From contig JAIPHI010000096.1 of NCBI GenBank assembly GCA_021735285.1, positions 1 to 10,620 of the forward strand: 10,620 nt of DNA, given 5' to 3'. The DNA comes from Fidelibacterota bacterium. Lineage in GTDB: Bacteria; Fidelibacterota; UBA2242; JAFGTP01. The notes beneath the pieces are model-generated. The model worked only from the letters and a program-made list of their open reading frames with translations. It was not told where the DNA came from and did no database searches. The position numbers were made by a program, and so were the translations under genes. How positions within the stretch are numbered: the first letter of the stretch is position 1; each line of letters opens with the position of its first letter. Shown piece after piece: positions 6,438 through 10,620 of this stretch.

Positions 6438-7553
6438 TTATAATATACCTAGCAAGCGTTTATTTATCTCCAGACCTGTTTCTATGATATCATCATCCGG
6501 TAAAAAATAGGGAGTATGCAGACCTGCTACATTGTCTCCTGTTCTGCTTCCCAACCAGATCATTAAGGATGGATATAAAGCAGAAAAATACCCAAAATCC
6601 TCAGCTGTCATTTTCATATCGCAGTGAATGAATGAAAAATCCCGGATTAAGGCGTATTTGGCTTTGTTAAAAAGATATGGGGAATTATACACTTCTTTAT
6701 ATTGGGCACCTTTTTGAAGAGTATAATCTACTCCTCTTTTAGATTTAATCTGTTCCAGGACATCTTTTATCCTCTTAAAATAGTCGTTTGCTCTATCCAT
6801 AGATAGTGTGCGGAGCGTACCTTTTAAATTCGCTGTCTCAGGGATAATATTTCTGGCCGTACCGGAGTGTGCTTCTCCGAAACCAAGGAGAACTTTTTCC
6901 GAACTTTTTTCAATTAATTTCTCAGTTTGGTGGAGAAAGTGAGATAATGCTGTCAATGCATTCCTGCCCTGATCTGCATTTGCTATATGGGAGGCCTTAC
7001 CCTCGAATTCAACATCCAGCTCCAGACTGGAAGCAAACAGAATATTGGGGCGACAGGCTATAGTTCCGGCGGAATATTCATCATTAATATGGAGAGCATA
7101 GGCCGCCTTAATATCATATTCATCTAATATTTTGGAGTCTATTATTTTTTTAGCTCCGCCACTTTCTTCTTCAGCCGGTTGAAATAGAAAAATGAGATTT
7201 TTCTGAATTTGGTTTTTTAATACATATCTAAGAGTAGCATATAAAATAGCAGTATGAATATCGTGTCCACAGGCATGCATATTTTCATTGATAGATTGAA
7301 ATTTTGCGCCTGTCTTTTCCTGGATAGGTAAGGCATCAATATCAGCCCTTAGCAATATATATTCTTTGGAATCAAGAGGGCAATAATCTAACAATATACC
7401 TGTTTTTAAAGGCCTTTGAATCTTGTATGAGTGACCATATTTATCGAGCATGAGTTCGATATTTTCTTTGATCACCCTGGTTGTTCTTTCTTCCTGAAGA
7501 GACAATTCAGGGTGTTTATGCAGGTCATGTCTTAATTCTCGAGGTGATAACAT
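6438..7553 (-). CDS. N-acetyl-diaminopimelate deacetylase (M20D amidohydrolase)
   Basis: A 371-residue cytoplasmic metal-dependent deacetylase, here assigned to the step N-acetyl-LL-diaminopimelate to LL-diaminopimelate plus acetate. M20D metal-site residues are all visible: Cys95 and His97 in HACGHDIH (93-100), Glu128-Glu129 in QPAEE (125-129), His155 in ALHI and His346 in GLHTPYF. RADIDALPIQEKTG (69-82), GTARNIIPET (231-240), MTAEDFGY (315-322) and the WLG segment (333-335) match the Bacillus YkuR-type enzyme as I recall it. M20D members also hydrolyse hippurate, indole-acetyl amino acids and other N-acyl amino acids. The specific call rests on its place as last gene of the dapA-dapB-dapH-lysC operon. 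The ATG at 7553 is 8 nt after the lysC stop, with AAAGG overlapping that stop. The dapL symbol is avoided because it also names an aminotransferase. Confidence 0.85.
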   Translation of the reverse strand: MLSPRELRHDLHKHPELSLQEERTTRVIKENIELMLDKYGHSYKIQRPLKTGILLDYCPLDSKEYILLRADIDALPIQEKTGAKFQSINENMHACGHDIHTAILYATLRYVLKNQIQKNLIFLFQPAEEESGGAKKIIDSKILDEYDIKAAYALHINDEYSAGTIACRPNILFASSLELDVEFEGKASHIANADQGRNALTALSHFLHQTEKLIEKSSEKVLLGFGEAHSGTARNIIPETANLKGTLRTLSMDRANDYFKRIKDVLEQIKSKRGVDYTLQKGAQYKEVYNSPYLFNKAKYALIRDFSFIHCDMKMTAEDFGYFSALYPSLMIWLGSRTGDNVAGLHTPYFLPDDDIIETGLEINKRLLGIL

Positions 7554-7561
7554 TTTTGCCT

Positions 7562-8752
7562 TTATAAATTAAATTCTTGGGCTAGAGATTGTAATGCCCT
7601 GGTTTTATATTTTTTATCTAGCAGGCAGGAAATCTTAATTTCAGAGGTTGTTACTAACTTAATTGGTAAACTATCAAGAGCATTAAAAAAACGAGAAGCA
7701 ACCCCACCTTGTTTTCTCATACCGAGACCGACCACAGAAAGTTTAACATGATCATGACTATGAACTATATCACAATTTTTGAAGTTTTCCTGGAAATCAT
7801 CTAATGCTTTTTTAAAATAATTTTTTTGTTTTTCTATATAAGAAAAAGAAAGATTGATTGATTCATTAATATTAATGATCGAGATCATGTCAATATTCAA
7901 ATGCTTTTCGCCTAAAAATTTAAACATCTGATTTACCACTTTGTGGTCGGGAGGAAGATTAGAAATTGTAACCTGAGTTTGATTTTCCATAACACTTAAG
8001 CCAGTCACGACCGACTGTTCAATCGGTTCGGCAGATATGTAAGTTCCCTCCTCTTCCGAAAAGGTGCCGGCACAATAGAGGGGGATTTTATATTTTTTTG
8101 CAATTTCCACGGCTCGAGGGTGGAGAACATTGGCTCCTAATCGGGCCATCTCGAGTATTTCATCATATGAGATCTGTTTCAGTTTTTTAGCCTGAGAGTA
8201 TGATCGAGGGTCGGTAGTAAAGATGCCCGGGAAGTCGCTATATATTTCACAAGGAGCATTAAAGGCTCCGGCCAGAGCAACTGCCGATGTATCGGAACCA
8301 CCTCTCCCCAGAGTTGTTAAATTACCTTCAGAGGAGATGCCCTGGAAACCAGTTACTATTAAAACATCATTGTTTTGTAAGTAGGTTTTAATCTTTTTGG
8401 AATTGATATGCTCTATATTAGCGTCGGTATGAATAGAATTGGTATTAATCTCAGCTTGAAAAGCATTCAAAGAAATAGCGCCTATGCCTAATTCGATCAA
8501 AGCCATGGACATAAGCGAAGCAGAAATTTGTTCGCCGGTGGTTACCAGCATATCCATTTCGCGAGGATTGGGAGTATCGCTAATTTGCTGGGCCAGATCT
8601 TCCAATTCATCTGTTGTGCCACCCATTGCAGAGACAACAATGATCAATTTTTCATTGGCCTTGACGCGCTCGGCAATTTTGTTCGCTATTTTTTTTATTT
8701 TTTTTACATTGGATAGTGATGAACCACCATATTTTTGGACTGTAATATTCAT
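7562..8752 (-). CDS. lysC: Aspartate kinase, monofunctional
   Basis: A 396-residue kinase that phosphorylates L-aspartate to L-4-aspartyl phosphate, the entry to lysine, threonine and methionine synthesis. The amino-acid kinase domain (1 to about 235) shows KYGGSS (7-12), SAMGGTTD (41-48), TTGEQIS (71-77), GRGGSDTSA (149-157), YSDFPGIFTTDPR (171-183) and ARLGANVLHPRAV (203-215). Two ACT domains follow at about 255-325 and 335-396. The second is canonical (LSVVGLGMR, TTSEIKISCLLD); the first carries NLPPDHKVVNQMF where a D-x-P-G turn is usual. No homoserine dehydrogenase domain is fused. The ATG directly abuts the dapH stop (TAA then ATG), with AAGGA 8 nt upstream inside dapH. Location inside a DAP operon suggests a lysine/DAP-dedicated isoenzyme, probably feedback-controlled through the ACT domains; the effector is not readable. 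Confidence 0.95.
   Translation of the reverse strand: MNITVQKYGGSSLSNVKKIKKIANKIAERVKANEKLIIVVSAMGGTTDELEDLAQQISDTPNPREMDMLVTTGEQISASLMSMALIELGIGAISLNAFQAEINTNSIHTDANIEHINSKKIKTYLQNNDVLIVTGFQGISSEGNLTTLGRGGSDTSAVALAGAFNAPCEIYSDFPGIFTTDPRSYSQAKKLKQISYDEILEMARLGANVLHPRAVEIAKKYKIPLYCAGTFSEEEGTYISAEPIEQSVVTGLSVMENQTQVTISNLPPDHKVVNQMFKFLGEKHLNIDMISIININESINLSFSYIEKQKNYFKKALDDFQENFKNCDIVHSHDHVKLSVVGLGMRKQGGVASRFFNALDSLPIKLVTTSEIKISCLLDKKYKTRALQSLAQEFNL
8689..8705 (-). repeat. Double A8 homopolymer tract in the 5' end of lysC
   Basis: On the coding strand lysC has eight A, one T and eight A in a row, encoding parts of codons 16-22 (VKKIKKI). Such runs can cause polymerase slippage. The frame is intact in this copy. 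Confidence 0.8.
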
Positions 8753-9451
8753 TTATAAATTCCTTAATTGATCCATGATCTGTGTTTTATCAAGAGTGCC
8801 TTCGTCAACATCCTTAATTTTTTTAGCAGGTGCTCCGGCTACAACCACCCCGGCAGGAACATCTTTCGTAACAATGGAACCGGCTGCAATTACTGAATCC
8901 TGACCAATTTCTACGCCTTCCAGAATGACTGCATTGGCGCCGACCATAACATTATCATGGATTACGACCGGATCAGCACTGGGCGGCTCAATTACCCCGG
9001 CGACTATGGAACCGGCCCCAATGTGGCAATTGTCTCCAATTTGAGCTCGACCACCAATAACTGTATTCATATCTAACATTGTATTTTTACCTACCACGGC
9101 TCCAATGTTAACTACGGCACCCATCATCACTACGCAATTATCTCCGATCTCCGCTCCCTCTCTGATAAAAGAACCGGGCTCGATGCGGGCGTTAAATTTT
9201 GTCAGATCAGCCAGAGGGATCGCAGAGTTTCTGCGATCATTTTCTATTTTATATTTTGCAATATTATCCTGATTAGCTTCCAGTAATTTTTTGATGTCAT
9301 CATATTCACCAAAAAGCACACCACTATTTTCATCTCCAAAATAGTCCATATCGGAGAAATCTATAGCTGATAAATTACCCTTTATATAAAGTTTAACCGG
9401 GGTTGATTTCTCTGCATTTGCTATATAGTCTATGATTTCATAGGAATCCAT
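8753..9451 (-). CDS. dapH: 2,3,4,5-tetrahydropyridine-2,6-dicarboxylate N-acetyltransferase
   Basis: A 232-residue acetyl-CoA-dependent transferase that opens and acetylates tetrahydrodipicolinate to N-acetyl-2-amino-6-oxopimelate, committing the pathway to the acetylase branch. Residues 1 to about 80 form the N-terminal DapH domain (EKSTPVKLYIKG at 14-25, ENDRRNSAIP at 70-79). About 88-205 is a left-handed beta-helix with hexapeptide repeats (ARIEPGSFIREGAEIGDNC onward), including GGRAQIGDNCHIGAGS and the family-specific AGVIEPPSADPVV (151-163). The tail VVAGAPAKKIKDVDE (203-217) is typical. Length and motifs match Bacillus DapH (about 236 residues) rather than the succinyltransferase DapD of proteobacteria. 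The ATG at 9451 has GGAG 8 nt upstream. It lies 49 nt after dapB and abuts lysC. Confidence 0.95.
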   Translation of the reverse strand: MDSYEIIDYIANAEKSTPVKLYIKGNLSAIDFSDMDYFGDENSGVLFGEYDDIKKLLEANQDNIAKYKIENDRRNSAIPLADLTKFNARIEPGSFIREGAEIGDNCVVMMGAVVNIGAVVGKNTMLDMNTVIGGRAQIGDNCHIGAGSIVAGVIEPPSADPVVIHDNVMVGANAVILEGVEIGQDSVIAAGSIVTKDVPAGVVVAGAPAKKIKDVDEGTLDKTQIMDQLRNL

Positions 9452-9459
9452 TCTACTTG

Positions 9460-9463
9460 CTCC
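9460..9463 (-). promoter_or_regulatory. Ribosome binding site of dapH
   Basis: GGAG (complement of CTCC) lies 8 nt before the dapH ATG, in the 49-nt dapB-dapH gap. That gap is A+T-rich and I see no promoter or terminator hairpin in it, so dapH is probably read from the dapA-dapB transcript. Confidence 0.6.
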
Positions 9464-9500
9464 TTAATTATTATATTTTATGTAATGCGTTATATATTTA

Positions 9501-10151
9501 TTATTCCTGGAAAAGTATATCCTGAAAGGAATACAAGCCTGTTTTCTGCTGAATGATAAATTTCGCAGATTTTAACACCCCTTCTGCAAATGTTCGACGC
9601 GAAAGAGCGCGATGATTTACTGATAACACTTCTCCAAGGCTGCCGAATTCTATACTATGGTCGCCAGCCACATTGCCCAGTCTTTTAGAGGTTGTATGTA
9701 TCTCCCTGTCAAAGACGTCAGCAATTGTGATAGCGGTTCCGCTGGGCCGATCTTTTTTAAATCTGTGATGAGTTTCGGAAATTTCTATATCCCAGTCTTC
9801 TGGCAAATTATCTTTTAAAAATTCCGTCGTTTTCAACAACATTTGAATACCGATCGAAAAGTTGTAGGCCTGTACTACTGGGATCTGTTTAGAGAGGTCT
9901 TCTATTTTGGCTAATTGCTGATCACTGTAACCTGTGGTGCCAAAAATAGTGGGGACTTGCATTTCGCGAGCATATTCAAGAGTAGTTTCCAAGACTTCCG
10001 GTAGAGAAAAATCGATCAAAACCTCGGGCTTATCTTCTTTGTATTCTCCATCTTTATCATATGAGAATACCAGTTGATGGCCTTTTTCTTTAAAAAGTTC
10101 ATATATCTCCTGACCCATGCGTCCGTTGATACCGATTACTCCGTATTTCAT
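9501..10151 (-). CDS. dapB: 4-hydroxy-tetrahydrodipicolinate reductase, compact form
   Basis: A 216-residue NAD(P)H-dependent reductase that converts 4-hydroxy-tetrahydrodipicolinate (DapA product) to tetrahydrodipicolinate, the DapH substrate. The Rossmann motif GINGRMGQ (7-14) replaces the usual G-A-x-G-R-M-G. FGTTGY (70-75) is present. The signature ETHHRFKKDRPSGTA (126-140) holds catalytic His128 and Lys132 by alignment with the E. coli His159/Lys163 pair, and the PSGT substrate loop. C-terminal conserved blocks are RLGNVAGDHSIEFGSLGE (157-174) and RRTFAEGVLKSA (185-196). It is shorter than the roughly 270 residues of enteric and Bacillus DapB. The missing length is mainly between the nucleotide-binding motif and DFS (48-50), as in compact DapB such as that of Thermotoga. 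Its ATG overlaps the dapA stop by one base (TAATG), implying translational coupling. Confidence 0.95.
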   Translation of the reverse strand: MKYGVIGINGRMGQEIYELFKEKGHQLVFSYDKDGEYKEDKPEVLIDFSLPEVLETTLEYAREMQVPTIFGTTGYSDQQLAKIEDLSKQIPVVQAYNFSIGIQMLLKTTEFLKDNLPEDWDIEISETHHRFKKDRPSGTAITIADVFDREIHTTSKRLGNVAGDHSIEFGSLGEVLSVNHRALSRRTFAEGVLKSAKFIIQQKTGLYSFQDILFQE

Positions 10152-10620
10152 TATAGGATCTCCAATTTCTGCATTAATGCTTTCAATTCTTCGGCATTTT
10201 TCTGAGACATAGTATCCAGAGGTAAACGCAATTTATTGTCACATAATCCGAGTTGTGATGCTGCATATTTAACCGGAATCGGATTGGTTTCCAGAAAGAG
10301 TGCATTCATTAGGGGATTATACTTATTGTTTATTGTCCGGGCAGTGTCAAGATCTTCATCTAACAATGCATGGGTTAATTTTACCATTTGATCGGGTATA
10401 ATATTTGATGCTACTGATATTAAACCCTGACCACCTAGAGCTATTAAGGGAAAGGCCTGATCATCATTACCGGAATAAACAATGAAGTCATCGGGTTTGT
10501 TGGCGATGATCTCAGCAATTTGGGAAATATCACCACTGGCTTCTTTAACTGCCACTATATTTTCATAATTGTCGCCAAGTTTGACAACTGTCTCAGGCTC
10601 CAGATTTACGCCGGTTCGGG
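10151..10620 (-). CDS. dapA: 4-hydroxy-tetrahydrodipicolinate synthase, N-terminal half missing at window edge
   Basis: This is the C-terminal half of the TIM-barrel aldolase that condenses pyruvate with L-aspartate semialdehyde at the start of the lysine/DAP branch. The frame stays open to the window end. The 10555 GTG is internal, because the codons before it read RTGVNLEPETVVKL and GDNYENI and then AVKEASGD. These are the conserved stretches around the substrate-binding Arg and the Schiff-base Lys (the Lys of AVKEASG, codon at about 10546). Downstream, VYSGNDDQAFPLIALGGQG is the usual glycine-rich C-terminal block, and the protein ends NAEELKALMQKLEIL. About 155 residues are visible of the roughly 290-300 expected. 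It is the first visible gene of the operon, overlapping dapB by one base. Any promoter or lysine riboswitch would lie outside the window. Confidence 0.95.
   Translation of the reverse strand, partial: RTGVNLEPETVVKLGDNYENIVAVKEASGDISQIAEIIANKPDDFIVYSGNDDQAFPLIALGGQGLISVASNIIPDQMVKLTHALLDEDLDTARTINNKYNPLMNALFLETNPIPVKYAASQLGLCDNKLRLPLDTMSQKNAEELKALMQKLEIL
10160..10163 (-). promoter_or_regulatory. Ribosome binding site of dapB inside the end of dapA
   Basis: GGAG sits 8 nt before the dapB ATG, within the last codons of dapA. With the one-base stop/start overlap this supports the chosen dapB start and coupled translation. Confidence 0.6.

Noticed and set aside
7200..7990. Internal start in lysC making a separate regulatory (beta) subunit as in Bacillus aspartokinase II
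   Set aside because: The candidate ATG (Met255, coding-strand complement of 7988-7990) has no Shine-Dalgarno-like sequence in the bases just upstream.
8484..8771. Plus-strand ORF of 95 codons opposite the lysC 5' end
   Set aside because: It is antisense to the conserved kinase domain, and its hydrophobic-looking C-terminus comes from the complement of Lys-rich codons. No homology is recognised.
10151..10555. Treating the GTG at 10555 as the start of a short dapA
   Set aside because: The frame continues to the window edge with conserved DapA residues (RTGVN, NYENI) before this codon, so the gene is cut by the window, not truncated.

Overview
This 10.6 kb window is ordinary, gene-dense, A+T-rich bacterial chromosome. 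I see no mobile element, CRISPR array, tRNA/rRNA or phage sequence. The organism has an outer membrane: the patatin gene encodes a signal peptide, a lipase domain and an Omp85-type barrel ending in Phe. That protein, together with an unusual GroES-like protein of a type I recall from Bacteroidota and Balneolota-like genomes, suggests the FCB group or a neighbouring diderm lineage. The lysine genes, by contrast, resemble the Bacillus-type acetylase branch. The phylum is therefore a weak inference.

Layout, left to right. (1) 1-932 (+): the 3' part of an M20 zinc peptidase/deacylase. (2) 963-3125 (-): a PlpD/RssA-like patatin fused to a POTRA-like segment and an outer-membrane barrel, convergent with the first gene. 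(3) 3126-3212: a short divergent intergenic region. (4) 3213-6308 (+): four co-directional genes encoding a DUF502 membrane protein, an M48/Ste24-type membrane metalloprotease, an EamA (DMT) transporter and a stand-alone GroES-like protein. The first three are spaced 28 and 10 nt apart; a 49-nt gap precedes the GroES-like gene. (5) 6309-6437: a convergent intergenic region with an imperfect inverted repeat. (6) 6438-10620 (-): a lysine/diaminopimelate operon read right to left, dapA (cut by the window edge), dapB, dapH, lysC and an N-acetyl-diaminopimelate deacetylase, with junctions that overlap, abut or lie within about 50 nt.

The operon is the clearest functional unit. LysC makes aspartyl phosphate. 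DapA condenses aspartate semialdehyde with pyruvate, and DapB reduces the product to tetrahydrodipicolinate. DapH acetylates that, an aminotransferase not present here adds the amino group, and the M20D enzyme removes the acetyl group to give LL-diaminopimelate for peptidoglycan and lysine. Aspartate-semialdehyde dehydrogenase, the aminotransferase, DapF and LysA must be encoded outside the window.

I found no convincing new system. The items most worth a second look are the GroES-like protein with an enlarged roof segment and no groEL beside it, the Pro in place of the usual Arg in the Omp85 signature of the patatin barrel, the weakened first ACT motif of LysC, and a double A8 tract early in lysC.
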